Origin: Deinococcus aquiradiocola
GTDB taxonomy: Bacteria; Deinococcota; Deinococci; Deinococcales; Deinococcaceae
Direction of reading: 5' to 3'
Length of the DNA: 64,000 bases
Assembly (NCBI RefSeq): GCF_014646915.1
Contig: NZ_BMOE01000013.1
Span: 1 to 64,000 of the forward strand
Below the pieces are notes generated by a model that was given only the letters and a program-made list of their open reading frames with translations, did not search any database and was not told the origin of the DNA. Positions within the stretch are counted from its first letter, which is position 1, and each line of letters begins with the position of its first letter. Shown piece by piece: positions 1 to 8,056 of this stretch. The position numbers and the translations under genes were made by a program.

Positions 1-80
<80 letters not shown>

Positions 81-82
81 TG

Positions 83-143
83 GTTCAACACAGTCGGAAG
101 ACCGGTATTGATAGGTTTGTCCATGCCTTGCATGGTGTTGAAC
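83..143 (-). other. rRNA leader inverted repeats
   Basis: GTTCAACAC at 83-91 is perfectly complementary to GTGTTGAAC at 135-143. Inside the loop sits a second hairpin, CCATGC-CTT-GCATGG, at 121-135. The structure lies immediately upstream of the mature 16S end in the precursor. This is where bacterial rRNA leaders pair for processing, but that role is inferred. The rest of 144-350 is transcribed leader without an open reading frame I would trust. Confidence 0.5.
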
Positions 144-350
144 TCCGAAGAGTTCGTGGTCCCGGTGGGACCATGGTCCGTGAGGACCAGTGTTCGACCC
201 GGTGGCTAAGACCGGATCTGTTCAGCAATCTGGAGATCACTCGGGGGAGTGACCCGCTGCTCACCCCTGTCGGAGTGTCCTGTCATCGTCATTCACCAGT
301 TGTCATGCGTCTCGCGCTTTCGCGCCTGCCCGCTCTCACGGGCGAAGAGA

Positions 351-379
351 ACTATATGCTCCGCTCCCCGATCTGTCAA
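351..379 (-). promoter_or_regulatory. rRNA operon promoter
   Basis: On the minus strand a perfect -35 TTGACA (374-379) is separated by exactly 17 bases from a -10 TATAGT (351-356). Transcription would start near 344 and run through about 265 bases of leader into the 16S gene. It is the closest match to the sigma-70 consensus in the window, as expected for rRNA. Confidence 0.92.
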
Positions 380-433
380 CACCCCACGCGGCCACCCCTG
401 AAGGAAGAGCGGAAACCCGCTCCAGGCGGGCGT

Positions 434-2290
434 TCAGCGCCACTGCTCCGGCAGACCGTACACGTGCCACCTCGCGTCCACCCTGTCCATGACCGACTTG
501 TCCATCACGATCTTGGGCGGCCAGGGACGCACGAAACCCTCCTCGGGCAGTTTGCGCGCACCGTCCCAGGCGAGCAGGCGGTGCTCGCCGTGCGGCAGCA
601 CCCACACGTCACGCTCGGCGTCGATGTTGTTCAGGATGGTCCACCACGCGTCCTGATCGTCGGTCACGTCGGTCTGCTCGTCGCAGATGAGCAGGTGACG
701 CACGCCCGCCGCCGCCGGGTGCGCCGCGAAGGCCGCCGCGAGCTCCTGCGCCTGACCGGGCCGCGTCTTGTCGAGCGCCACGTACCAGTACCCGTCCGCG
801 CTCTGCCGCTGCGCGACCACGCCCTCGAAGGTCGGGAGGTCCGTGCTGGCGCGCGGCACGAACGGCACCTCTCCCCCACCCTCGCCCTCGTTCTGCCCCT
901 GGCGGGACCCGGTGCCCGACCCGAGTTCCTCGGCGAGCTTGCCGGTCGCGTCGATGATGAGCTTGCCGCCGTAACTCCAGCCGCGACTGCTGTGATCGAG
1001 GGCGTCCATCGGCCCGCGCGTGCTGAGCGTGTCGCGGCCCGGCACGGCGCGGCGGGCCACCTCGCGCCACACCTCCCCGAAGTTGTTGACGGGCACCCCG
1101 TCGTCCAGCACCACGATCACCTTCGCGAACATCATCTGCCCCAGACCGAACAGGCCGTTCGCGGTCTTGTAGCCCTCACCGGGAAAGCGCTTCTTGATGC
1201 TGGCGAACACGAGGTTGTGCGCCACCCCGGCAGGCGGCATGTGGTAATCCGAGAGTTCCGGCAGGATGAGCTGCGCGGCAGGCAGGAACAGCCGCTCGGA
1301 CGCCTCGATGAGGTACGCGTCCTCCATCGGCGGGCGGCCCACGATGGTCGCCGGATAGATGGGGTGACGGCGCATGGTGACGGCCGTGACGTGAAAGCGC
1401 GGGTACAGTTCCGGCAGGGTGTAGAAGCCGGTGTGGTCCCCGAACGGCCCCTCGGTCTTCCAGTCCTCCTGCGGGTCCACGTAGCCTTCCAGAATGAACT
1501 CCGCGTTGGCGGGCACGTCGAGGTCCACCGTCACGCCCTTCACGAGCGGGTACCGCTGCCCGCGCAGGAAGCCCGCGAGCGCGAACTCGTCCAGGCCGGG
1601 AATCGGCGGGAGCGGCGCGGTCGCCGCGTAGATGAGGGCCGGGTCGCCGCCGAGCGCCACCGCCACCTCCAGCCGCTTCCCGAGCTTGCGGGCCTTTTCG
1701 AGGTGGCGGGCGCCGGTCTTGTGACGCTGCCAGTGCATGCCGGTCTCGCGGGGACCCATGACCTGCATGCGGTACATACCCATGTTGCGCTCGCCGGTCT
1801 CGGGGTCCCTGGTGATGACGAGCGGCAGCGTGACGAAGGGGCCACCGTCGAGCGGCCAGCACTTCAGGACCGGCAGCTTGTTCAGGTCCACCTGATCGCC
1901 GCGCCACACGACTTCCTGCGACGCGGCCTTGCGGACCCGGCGCGGCGGGAGATTCATGGCGTCACGCAGTTTCGGGAGTTGCGACAGCATGCCGCCCACG
2001 CCCTTCGCGCCGCTCAGGTCGATCAGGTCACGGACCCGTACAGCCAGCGCGTCGAGGTCCGGGAGGCCCAGCGAGAGCGCCACGCGGTCCGCCGTGCCGA
2101 GCATGCCGATGACGAGCGGGAAGGGACTGCCGATCACGTTCTCGAACAGCACGGCCGGACCGCCCTTCTTGACGAGGCGGTCGGCGATCTCGGTGATCTC
2201 CAGGTCGCGGCTGACCGGGGTGGACACGCGCAGCAGTTCGCCGCGCTCGTCCAGCAGCCGGAGAAACGATTGCAGGTCGGGGAAGGACAT
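434..2290 (-). CDS. UbiD family decarboxylase
   Basis: A 618-residue UbiD-type, prenylated-FMN-dependent decarboxylase, probably acting on a polyprenyl-hydroxybenzoate-like or naphthoate intermediate of quinone synthesis. That substrate is inferred, since Deinococcus uses menaquinone. Seen: NMGMYR at 169-174, whose Arg174 matches the cofactor-binding arginine; EGPFGDHTGFY at 280-290, with the catalytic acidic pair Glu280/Asp285; and a C-terminal DHSSRGWSYGGK motif. It is longer than E. coli UbiD (497). The ATG at 2290 is preceded by TACACT (2297-2302) and six bases, the leaderless pattern, and longer in-frame starts lack support. No UbiX partner is adjacent. Confidence 0.88.
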   Translation of the reverse strand: MSFPDLQSFLRLLDERGELLRVSTPVSRDLEITEIADRLVKKGGPAVLFENVIGSPFPLVIGMLGTADRVALSLGLPDLDALAVRVRDLIDLSGAKGVGGMLSQLPKLRDAMNLPPRRVRKAASQEVVWRGDQVDLNKLPVLKCWPLDGGPFVTLPLVITRDPETGERNMGMYRMQVMGPRETGMHWQRHKTGARHLEKARKLGKRLEVAVALGGDPALIYAATAPLPPIPGLDEFALAGFLRGQRYPLVKGVTVDLDVPANAEFILEGYVDPQEDWKTEGPFGDHTGFYTLPELYPRFHVTAVTMRRHPIYPATIVGRPPMEDAYLIEASERLFLPAAQLILPELSDYHMPPAGVAHNLVFASIKKRFPGEGYKTANGLFGLGQMMFAKVIVVLDDGVPVNNFGEVWREVARRAVPGRDTLSTRGPMDALDHSSRGWSYGGKLIIDATGKLAEELGSGTGSRQGQNEGEGGGEVPFVPRASTDLPTFEGVVAQRQSADGYWYVALDKTRPGQAQELAAAFAAHPAAAGVRHLLICDEQTDVTDDQDAWWTILNNIDAERDVWVLPHGEHRLLAWDGARKLPEEGFVRPWPPKIVMDKSVMDRVDARWHVYGLPEQWR

Positions 2291-2296
2291 GGCCCG

Positions 2297-2302
2297 AGTG
2301 TA
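2297..2302 (-). promoter_or_regulatory. Leaderless -10 box of ubiD-like gene
   Basis: TACACT followed by CGGGCC and the ATG. The -10 to ATG distance of six bases puts the transcription start on or next to the start codon, and there is no Shine-Dalgarno sequence. Confidence 0.6.
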
Positions 2303-2399
2303 GAGAGTCCCGGCGGGCCGGATGGTACGAAAACGCCAGGGGCGGGACATTGCTCCCGGCGGCGCGCACAGGCGAAAACGGCGAGTTATATACACATCA

Positions 2400-2413
2400 T
2401 ACTCAGGTGAGTA
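2400..2413. promoter_or_regulatory. Palindrome TACTCAGGTGAGTA upstream of membrane protein gene
   Basis: A six-base inverted repeat TACTCA/TGAGTA with a GG centre, ending 13 bases before the ATG at 2427. It overlaps a possible -10 (TACACT at 2412-2417). The position suggests an operator or a transcript-start element; no regulator is identified. Confidence 0.35.
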
Positions 2414-2426
2414 CACTTAGGGCACC

Positions 2427-3929
2427 ATGACCGACGCCGCCCCAGACCGCCGGACAGCCGCCCCCACCCCCGACCGCGCCGCCCTGCCCCTCACACTCGC
2501 CATCGCCGTCCTCGCATGGCTGCTCACTCGGAACACCAGCCTCACGCCCGGCCTGAACATCCCGCTCCTGACCCTCACGCTCACCGTCACGCTCAGCGTG
2601 ATCGCCCGGAAACGCGGCACGCCCCCCAACCGCGCCGCCCTCACCGTCCTGACGCTCGGCCTGCTGTGCGCCGCCGGACTCGCCACGCGCGACGGCACCC
2701 TCGCCACCCGCCTGAACGCCCTCGGGCTCCTCACGGCCCTCACCTTCGGCCTGAGCTTCCTGCGCTTCCCCGGCCTGCACCGCCTCACGCTCGGCGAAAC
2801 GCTCGGCACCCTCCTGAACGGCTTCGGGCACACCGCGACCGGCCTGCTGCGCATCGCCGTGCGCTCCCCCTGGCGACACCTGTGGCCCCGCCCCCGACCG
2901 CACACCGGACGCAGCCGCCGCATCCTGACCGGCGTCCTCCTGACCGTCCCCGTCTTGGCCGTGTTCGGCACGCTGCTCGGACAGGCAGACCCGCGCTTTG
3001 CGGCCCTCTTCACGCACCTGCCCGAGTGGGACATGGACCTCGGACCGCTCAGCGGCTCGCTCCTGACCATCCTGCTGTGGAGTTTCGCGGCGGGCGGCGC
3101 CGTCCACGCCGCCCTGCACGCCACCCCTCCAGGCCGCACCCCGCCCGGTCATGCCGCCCCCAACCGGACCGGACTGGGCCTCACCGAGCTCGGCGTGCCG
3201 CTCGTCAGCCTCAGCGTGCTCTTCTGCGCGTACCTGCTCGTCGAGACGCTCGCCGCGCCCGCCACCGGCATCGTCTACAGCCGGTACGTCCGGCAGGGCT
3301 TCGGGGAACTGAGCGCCGTGGCCGTCCTCACGCTCGCCGTGCTGCTCGCCTCGCACGCCCTGCTGCGCCGCGACCTGCGCCTCACCCTCCCCTACCGCCT
3401 CATGAGCGCCGCCGTACTCCTCCCGCTCGCCCTGCTCATCCTGAGCGCCTACACCCGCCTCAGCCTGTACGTCACCGCCTACGGCCTCAGCGAAACGCGC
3501 GTCCTCGGCGCCGTGTTCCTGGCGTGGGTGACGCTCGCCCTCGCCACGTACGCCGCGCTCGGCTGGCGCGGCAGGCTGGAACGCTTCGCGTACTTCTCGC
3601 TCATCTCCGGCCTGAGCCTCACCGTCACCCTCGACGCCGTGAACCCCGGCCACCTCATCGCGAACGTCAACCTGAACCGCGACCTGAACCACGTCACCAA
3701 CACCCTGCGCCGCACCCCGCAACGCACGCACCTCGGCGACCTGCTCGCGCTCGGCGCGGACAGCGTTCCCGTCATCGTCGCGCACCTCGACGAACTCCCC
3801 GACCTCGGCGAGACGCACGCCGAACGCCTCGCCACCCTGCGCGCCGTCGCCAACGACCTGATCTTCCCCCAGGACGACTGGCGCACCTGGAACCTCGGCC
3901 GCGCCCGCGCACGCGCCATCCTGCCCTGA
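2427..3929 (+). CDS. DUF4173/DUF4153-like multispanning membrane protein
   Basis: A 500-residue, strongly hydrophobic inner-membrane protein with about ten predicted transmembrane segments. The C-terminal half has the pattern I associate with DUF4173/DUF4153: a YVRQGFGEL turn, a run of helices, then YTRLSLYVTAYGLSETRVLG. After the last helix comes a soluble tail with an NVNLNRD stretch and a helical region resembling tetratricopeptide-like endings of this family. The biochemical role is unknown. It stands alone, divergent from ubiD, with no strong Shine-Dalgarno. The high share of GCC/CTC codons matches its neighbours, so nothing suggests recent transfer. Confidence 0.75.
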   Translation: MTDAAPDRRTAAPTPDRAALPLTLAIAVLAWLLTRNTSLTPGLNIPLLTLTLTVTLSVIARKRGTPPNRAALTVLTLGLLCAAGLATRDGTLATRLNALGLLTALTFGLSFLRFPGLHRLTLGETLGTLLNGFGHTATGLLRIAVRSPWRHLWPRPRPHTGRSRRILTGVLLTVPVLAVFGTLLGQADPRFAALFTHLPEWDMDLGPLSGSLLTILLWSFAAGGAVHAALHATPPGRTPPGHAAPNRTGLGLTELGVPLVSLSVLFCAYLLVETLAAPATGIVYSRYVRQGFGELSAVAVLTLAVLLASHALLRRDLRLTLPYRLMSAAVLLPLALLILSAYTRLSLYVTAYGLSETRVLGAVFLAWVTLALATYAALGWRGRLERFAYFSLISGLSLTVTLDAVNPGHLIANVNLNRDLNHVTNTLRRTPQRTHLGDLLALGADSVPVIVAHLDELPDLGETHAERLATLRAVANDLIFPQDDWRTWNLGRARARAILP

Positions 3930-3998
3930 CCCGCCCCGCCACCCCCGGACATGAACGTCACGTCTAGCCTTCCCGCACGCCCCGCACCCGCAGCGGAG

Positions 3999-4004
3999 TA
4001 CCAT
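3999..4004 (+). promoter_or_regulatory. Leaderless -10 box for the aromatic leader peptide
   Basis: TACCAT, then ACCGTC, then the ATG of the leader peptide at 4011. This is the six-base spacing shared by many genes in the window. It indicates that the attenuator transcript starts at or next to the leader ATG. Confidence 0.6.
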
Positions 4005-4010
4005 ACCGTC

Positions 4011-4061
4011 ATGTTCGGCAGCGCGTTCTTCTTTTATTGGTCCAGGAATTCCCGGGCCTGA
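4011..4061 (+). CDS. Aromatic amino acid leader peptide of DAHP synthase attenuator
   Basis: A 16-codon ORF encoding MFGSAFFFYWSRNSRA. Codons 6-10 are TTC TTC TTT TAT TGG: three Phe, one Tyr and one Trp in a row, one run covering all three end products of the shikimate pathway. TTT and TAT are uncommon in this GC-rich DNA. The stop at 4059-4061 lies 28 bases before a perfect intrinsic terminator, and the next gene is DAHP synthase. Codons 14-16 include CCGGGC (4052-4057), complementary to GCCCGG (4094-4099) in the terminator's 5' arm, a candidate antiterminator. This is the logic of ribosome-mediated attenuation; the mechanism is inferred, the sequence is unambiguous. Confidence 0.85.
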   Translation: MFGSAFFFYWSRNSRA

Positions 4062-4089
4062 CGTTTGCTGCAGCTGCACAGCCGCACCT

Positions 4090-4123
4090 CACCGCCCGGA
4101 ACGCCACCGGGCGGTGTTTTTTT
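4090..4123 (+). terminator. Attenuator terminator before DAHP synthase
   Basis: A perfect 10-bp stem, CACCGCCCGG (4090-4099) with CCGGGCGGTG (4107-4116), a 7-base loop and a run of seven T (4117-4123). It lies between the leader peptide stop and the aro start codon, so unregulated termination would silence the gene. Confidence 0.93.
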
Positions 4124-4151
4124 GCCTCACTGGCGCACAGGAGCACCCACC

Positions 4152-5210
4152 ATGACCGCCACCCTCACCCCCACCACCGAGAACCTCAACGTCACCGGAT
4201 TCCAGCCGCTCGCCACGCCCCGCAGCATGAAAGCCGAACTGCCCAACACGCCCGAAGCGCAACAGACGGTGCAGGCATCCCGGCAGGCCATCAAGAACAT
4301 CCTCGACGGCACCGACCCCCGCCTCCTCATCATCATCGGGCCGTGCAGCATCCACGACGAAGCGCAGGCCCTCGAATACGCCGGACGCCTGCTGGAACTG
4401 CGCCGCAGGTACGCCGACCGCCTCGAGATCATCATGCGCGTCTACCCCGACAAGCCCCGCACCACCGTCGGCTGGAGAGGCTACCTCAACGACCCGCACA
4501 TGGACGGCCAGAACGACTTCAACCTCGGCCTGCACAAGACCCGCGAACTGATGCTCAAGATCAACAGTCTGGGTCTGCCGCTCGCCACGGAACTCCTCGA
4601 CCCCTTCGTGCCCCAGTACATCGACGATCAGCTCGCCTGGGGCGCCATCGGCGCACGCACCACCGAATCCCAGACGCACCGCGCCATGGTGAGCGGCGTG
4701 TCCGCCCCCGTCGGCTTCAAGAACGGCACCGGCGGCAGCGTGAAACTCGCGGTAGACGCCATCCTCAGCGCCCGCAAACCCCACACCTTCCTCGGCATCA
4801 CCGACGACGGCCAGGCCGCCGTGGTCAGCACGCGCGGCAACGCCTACGGCCACATCATCCTGCGCGGCGGCACCGCCGGACCCAACTACGGCTACGAGCA
4901 CGTGGAGAAAGCCAGCGAGATGCTCACCGCGTCCGGCGTCACGCCCGCCCTGATCGTGGACTGCAGCCACCACAACAGCGGCTACGTGCACGACAAACAG
5001 CTCGACGCGTGGCACGACGTGATCTTCCAGCGCGTCGGCGGCGACACCCGCCTGAAAGGCCTGATGGTCGAAAGCAACCTGAACGCCGGCAAGCAGAGCA
5101 TCCCCGCCGACCTGTCGGAACTGCAGTACGGCGTGTCCGTCACGGACGCCTGCGTAGGCTGGGACACCACCGCCGACATGCTCGCCTGGGCCTACGAACG
5201 CCTCGCCTGA
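4152..5210 (+). CDS. aroG: 3-deoxy-7-phosphoheptulonate (DAHP) synthase, class I alpha
   Basis: First committed enzyme of aromatic synthesis, condensing phosphoenolpyruvate and erythrose 4-phosphate. The 352 residues match the E. coli AroF/G/H type. GPCSIHD at 63-69 carries the metal-ligand Cys. [10 protein letters not shown] at 101-110, [11 protein letters not shown] at 167-177 and GFKNGT at 188-193 follow, with the conserved DCSHHNS region near 275. The ATG at 4152 has AGGAG (4139-4143) eight bases upstream; a longer frame would start inside the terminator and is rejected. The leader peptide and terminator just upstream imply control by charged Phe, Tyr and Trp tRNAs. The symbol aroG is by type; which feedback class it belongs to cannot be told. 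Confidence 0.95.
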   Translation: MTATLTPTTENLNVTGFQPLATPRSMKAELPNTPEAQQTVQASRQAIKNILDGTDPRLLIIIGPCSIHDEAQALEYAGRLLELRRRYADRLEIIMRVYPDKPRTTVGWRGYLNDPHMDGQNDFNLGLHKTRELMLKINSLGLPLATELLDPFVPQYIDDQLAWGAIGARTTESQTHRAMVSGVSAPVGFKNGTGGSVKLAVDAILSARKPHTFLGITDDGQAAVVSTRGNAYGHIILRGGTAGPNYGYEHVEKASEMLTASGVTPALIVDCSHHNSGYVHDKQLDAWHDVIFQRVGGDTRLKGLMVESNLNAGKQSIPADLSELQYGVSVTDACVGWDTTADMLAWAYERLA

Positions 5211-5224
5211 ACGACGAGAACGGA

Positions 5225-5257
5225 GCGGCCCGCCAGGATGCACTGGCGGGCCGCTTC
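5225..5257. terminator. Bidirectional terminator between aroG and GNAT gene
   Basis: GCGGCCCGCCA (5225-5235) pairs perfectly over 11 bp with TGGCGGGCCGC (5244-5254) around an 8-base loop, with TTCCTCT following. It sits between convergent genes and could serve both. Confidence 0.75.
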
Positions 5258-5274
5258 CTCTGCCGGGTCTACAC

Positions 5275-5580
5275 CTACATGCCCAGTGCGCCGCGCTGGG
5301 CGGGGTCCACCAGTTCCAGATACTCGGGGTGCTGCCCGATGAAGGCGGCAACGAAGGGGCACATGGGGATGACCTTCCTGCCCTGCGCCTGCACGTCGTC
5401 CAGTGCCGCCTTCACGAGGCGCGAGCCGATGCCCTGCCCTTCGAGTGCTTCGGGCACCTCGGTGTGCGTGAACATGACGGCCGGTCCGGCCGGGCGGTAC
5501 TCGGCGAAGGCGAGGCCCTGCGGCGTCTGCAGCTCGTACCGGCCCGCTTCCCTGTTGTCGTGCACTTCGTTCTGGGTCAT
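5275..5580 (-). CDS. YjdJ/NATD1-type GNAT-fold N-acetyltransferase
   Basis: A 101-residue minimal GNAT protein of the class known from E. coli YjdJ and human NATD1, about 90-100 residues in other species. Seen: the acetyl-CoA loop in EALEGQGIGSRLV (around 45-57), then KVIPMCPFVAAFI and HPEYLELV, the conserved ending of this subfamily. Substrate unknown. The ATG is preceded by TACGCT-GAAGC, a -10 box five bases from the start, so the mRNA is probably leaderless. It converges on aroG with a shared terminator. Confidence 0.85.
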   Translation of the reverse strand: MTQNEVHDNREAGRYELQTPQGLAFAEYRPAGPAVMFTHTEVPEALEGQGIGSRLVKAALDDVQAQGRKVIPMCPFVAAFIGQHPEYLELVDPAQRGALGM

Positions 5581-5663
5581 GCTTCAGCGTAATGCGGGCG
5601 GGGCGCGGCGGCCCTTCACGGGGCCTTGATGGGCGGCGCAAGGGTGCGGGTGCCGGAGGGATT

Positions 5664-5694
5664 TTGACAGGTGGCGGGCGGCGCGTGCTAACAT
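5664..5694 (+). promoter_or_regulatory. tRNA-Cys promoter
   Basis: TTGACA (5664-5669) and TAACAT (5689-5694), with a TG at 5686-5687 making an extended -10. The 19-base spacer is slightly long. It lies about 30 bases before the tRNA. Confidence 0.7.
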
Positions 5695-5723
5695 TCTCGC
5701 CGCTGGCCGCAGTGCGAGCGTGA

Positions 5724-5797
<74 letters not shown>

Positions 5798-5895
5798 GAC
5801 GAACGAGCGTGCGAATGGGTGATCCCCGTTCGCACGCTCTGCTTTGGCCGCCCGCCGGGGCGAGCATTCCATTCAGTCCCCCGGCCCTGGGCGGT

Positions 5896-6867
5896 TCAGT
5901 CGAGGGTGGGGACGCTGCCGTTCTCCTTCAGCCAGTCGAGCAGCGCGCGGAGGCTGGCGGTGGCGACCCCGATGCTGGTGTCCGCCTGCCCGTAGTACAT
6001 GCGGAGCGTGTCGCCGTCGGGGAGCAGGGTGGTGCCGCACGGGAACACGACGTTGTCGACGTCGCCCACCCGTTCGGAGAGGTCGCGCGGCCCGAACACC
6101 CACGGGTCGCTGCGCAGCAGGCAGCGGTCCGGGTGGTGCAGGTCGAGGAGCGCGAGGCCGTTGCGGTACAGGACGCCGCTCCCGGTCGTCTTGACGCCGT
6201 GGTAGATGAGGAGCCAGCCCTCGGGCGTGCGGATGGGCGGGGCAGACAGGCCGACCTTGCGGGCGTCCCACCACGGGCCACGCCGCGCGGTGAGGACGGC
6301 GCGGCTGTTGCCGAAGTGCCGCAGGTTCTCGCTGAAGCTCAGGTGGATGTTGGCGGTGTTGCTGGTGACGGGGCGGTGCAGGGCCGCCCAGCCTTCCTCG
6401 AAGCGTACGGGGAAGATGGCGGCGTCCTTGTCTTCGGGCGGGAAGATCAGGCCGCGCCGGTCGAAGGTCACGAAGTCGCTCGTCATGGCGAGCGCCACGC
6501 CCGGCCCTTCCGGGCTGTACGCGGTGTACAGCACGGCGTACGCGTCCTCCTCGGGGAGGTACGTGATGCGGGGGTCCTCGATGCCCCAGCTTTCCTCCGG
6601 GTGGTCCGGGTGCGGCACGAGGGTCGGTTCGGCGTCGATCTTCCAGGCGGTGAGGCCGTCGCGGCTGCGGGCGGCCGTGAGGTGCGACAGGCCCCGGAAG
6701 TCCTCCACGCGGCACAGCAGCAGCGTGGTGCCGTCCTGCAGGAGGGTGGCGCCCGCGTTGAAGACCGTGTTGGCCTGGTACGGCCAGCGGTCCGCGCTGA
6801 GGACCGGGTTGCGGTCGTGTCTGTGGAACAGGACCGGGTCTCGGTGGCGGCCTGGGAGGAAGGTCAT
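5896..6867 (-). CDS. Glycoside hydrolase family 130 phosphorylase/hydrolase
   Basis: A 323-residue five-bladed propeller enzyme of the GH130 type, a family that mostly phosphorolyses beta-mannosides. Seen: NTVFNAGATLL near the N-terminus, CRVEDFRGLSHL, then SWGIEDPRITYL, the family hallmark with its catalytic Asp, and later ARKVGLSAPPIRT and DVDNVVFPCGTTL. Exact substrate not predictable. The ATG at 6867 is chosen because TACGCT-GACCGC precedes it (leaderless pattern); a longer GTG start at 6924 has no support. It lies downstream of two glycosyltransferases on the same strand, which suggests turnover or remodelling of the glycan they make. Confidence 0.85.
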   Translation of the reverse strand: MTFLPGRHRDPVLFHRHDRNPVLSADRWPYQANTVFNAGATLLQDGTTLLLCRVEDFRGLSHLTAARSRDGLTAWKIDAEPTLVPHPDHPEESWGIEDPRITYLPEEDAYAVLYTAYSPEGPGVALAMTSDFVTFDRRGLIFPPEDKDAAIFPVRFEEGWAALHRPVTSNTANIHLSFSENLRHFGNSRAVLTARRGPWWDARKVGLSAPPIRTPEGWLLIYHGVKTTGSGVLYRNGLALLDLHHPDRCLLRSDPWVFGPRDLSERVGDVDNVVFPCGTTLLPDGDTLRMYYGQADTSIGVATASLRALLDWLKENGSVPTLD

Positions 6868-6952
6868 GCGGTCAGCGTACGCGCCGGGTGTGAAGGGCGT
6901 ACGCGCCGAACCTTCATACTGCACGCGCGGCAGGCCGGGGCGGGCGAGGCGG

Positions 6953-8056
6953 TCACGGGCGCGTTCCGGCCGTGCGGGCGGCGAGCATGCCCCGGTACAC
7001 CTGCAGGTAGCCGTCCACCATGTGCTGCACGGTGAAGAGGCGCTCCACGCGCGCCCGGACGGCGCGGCGGTCGAGGGTCGCGGCGGTCCGGACGGCCTGC
7101 ACGGCGGCCGCCTCGTCGCCGGGCGGGACGATCACGCCGCCGTCCGTGCCGACCACTTCCGGCACGCTCCCGCGCCGGTACGCGATGACGGGCGTGCCGC
7201 ACGCCATCGCCTCCACCATGCTCAGCCCGAACGGCTCGTCGAAGTGGATGGGGTGCAGCAGTGCGAGCGCGCCGCTCAGCACGCGGTCACGTTCCTGTGG
7301 GCCGACCGAGCCGAGGTACTGCACGTCCGGGCCGGAGGCGGGATTCAGGTGCGGCTGCACCTCCCGCTCGAAGTACGCGCGGTCCTGCACGATGCCCGCC
7401 AGCTTGAGGGGCAGGCCCGCCGCGCGCGCGATCCGGATGGCGTCCGCGGCGCCCTTGTCGGGGTGCATCCGCCCGAAGAACACGAGGTACGCGCCCGGCT
7501 CGGCCCGGAACGTGAACTCCGTCAGGTCCAGCCCGTGGTACACGGTGGCGGCGTACGTGAGGTCCGGCGCGCGGTCCGCGTCGCTGATGGACACGTACGC
7601 GGTGCGGCCGTCGTAGCGGCGGTACACGGGCAGGATGCCGGGGCCGGAGAAGCCGTGCACGGTGGTGACGGTGGGCGTCGCGACGAGGCCCGCGTACCCG
7701 AGCGGCAGGAAGTCCGCGTGGTTGTGGATCACGTCGAACTGCGCGGCGCGGTCGAAGAGGTTCCCGAGGTGCAGGGCCTCCATCACCTTCACGTCCATGC
7801 CGGGCGTCTCCTCGTACCCGCTGGGCACCACGGCGGACAGCGTGGCGGCCGTGAGCGAGTCGGCCGTCGCGAAGAGCGTCACGTCCACGCCCGCCCGCAC
7901 GAGGCCCTCGGTGAGGAGCGACACGACGCGCTCCCACGGCCCGTAATGCCGGGGCGGGACGCGCCACGCGACGGGCGCGAGCATCGCCACGCGCAGCGGA
8001 CGCCCCCCCTGCCCCGCTCCCTGCCGCGCGGGGGTCAGGGTGCCCGCGTCAGTCAT
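6953..8056 (-). CDS. Glycosyltransferase family 4
   Basis: A 367-residue retaining glycosyltransferase of GT-B fold. An N-terminal VAMLAPVAWRVPPRHYGPWE region, with the glycine-rich acceptor loop at VPPRHYGPWERVV, is followed by FDVIHNHADFLPL. The C-terminal nucleotide-sugar domain has FFGRMHPDKG and the GT4 signature HFDEPFGLSMVEAMACGTPVIAY. The start overlaps the end of the upstream gene by eight bases (8049-8056), so the two are translationally coupled. Donor and acceptor unknown; the GH130 neighbour hints at mannose, which is inference. Confidence 0.9.
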   Translation of the reverse strand: MTDAGTLTPARQGAGQGGRPLRVAMLAPVAWRVPPRHYGPWERVVSLLTEGLVRAGVDVTLFATADSLTAATLSAVVPSGYEETPGMDVKVMEALHLGNLFDRAAQFDVIHNHADFLPLGYAGLVATPTVTTVHGFSGPGILPVYRRYDGRTAYVSISDADRAPDLTYAATVYHGLDLTEFTFRAEPGAYLVFFGRMHPDKGAADAIRIARAAGLPLKLAGIVQDRAYFEREVQPHLNPASGPDVQYLGSVGPQERDRVLSGALALLHPIHFDEPFGLSMVEAMACGTPVIAYRRGSVPEVVGTDGGVIVPPGDEAAAVQAVRTAATLDRRAVRARVERLFTVQHMVDGYLQVYRGMLAARTAGTRP

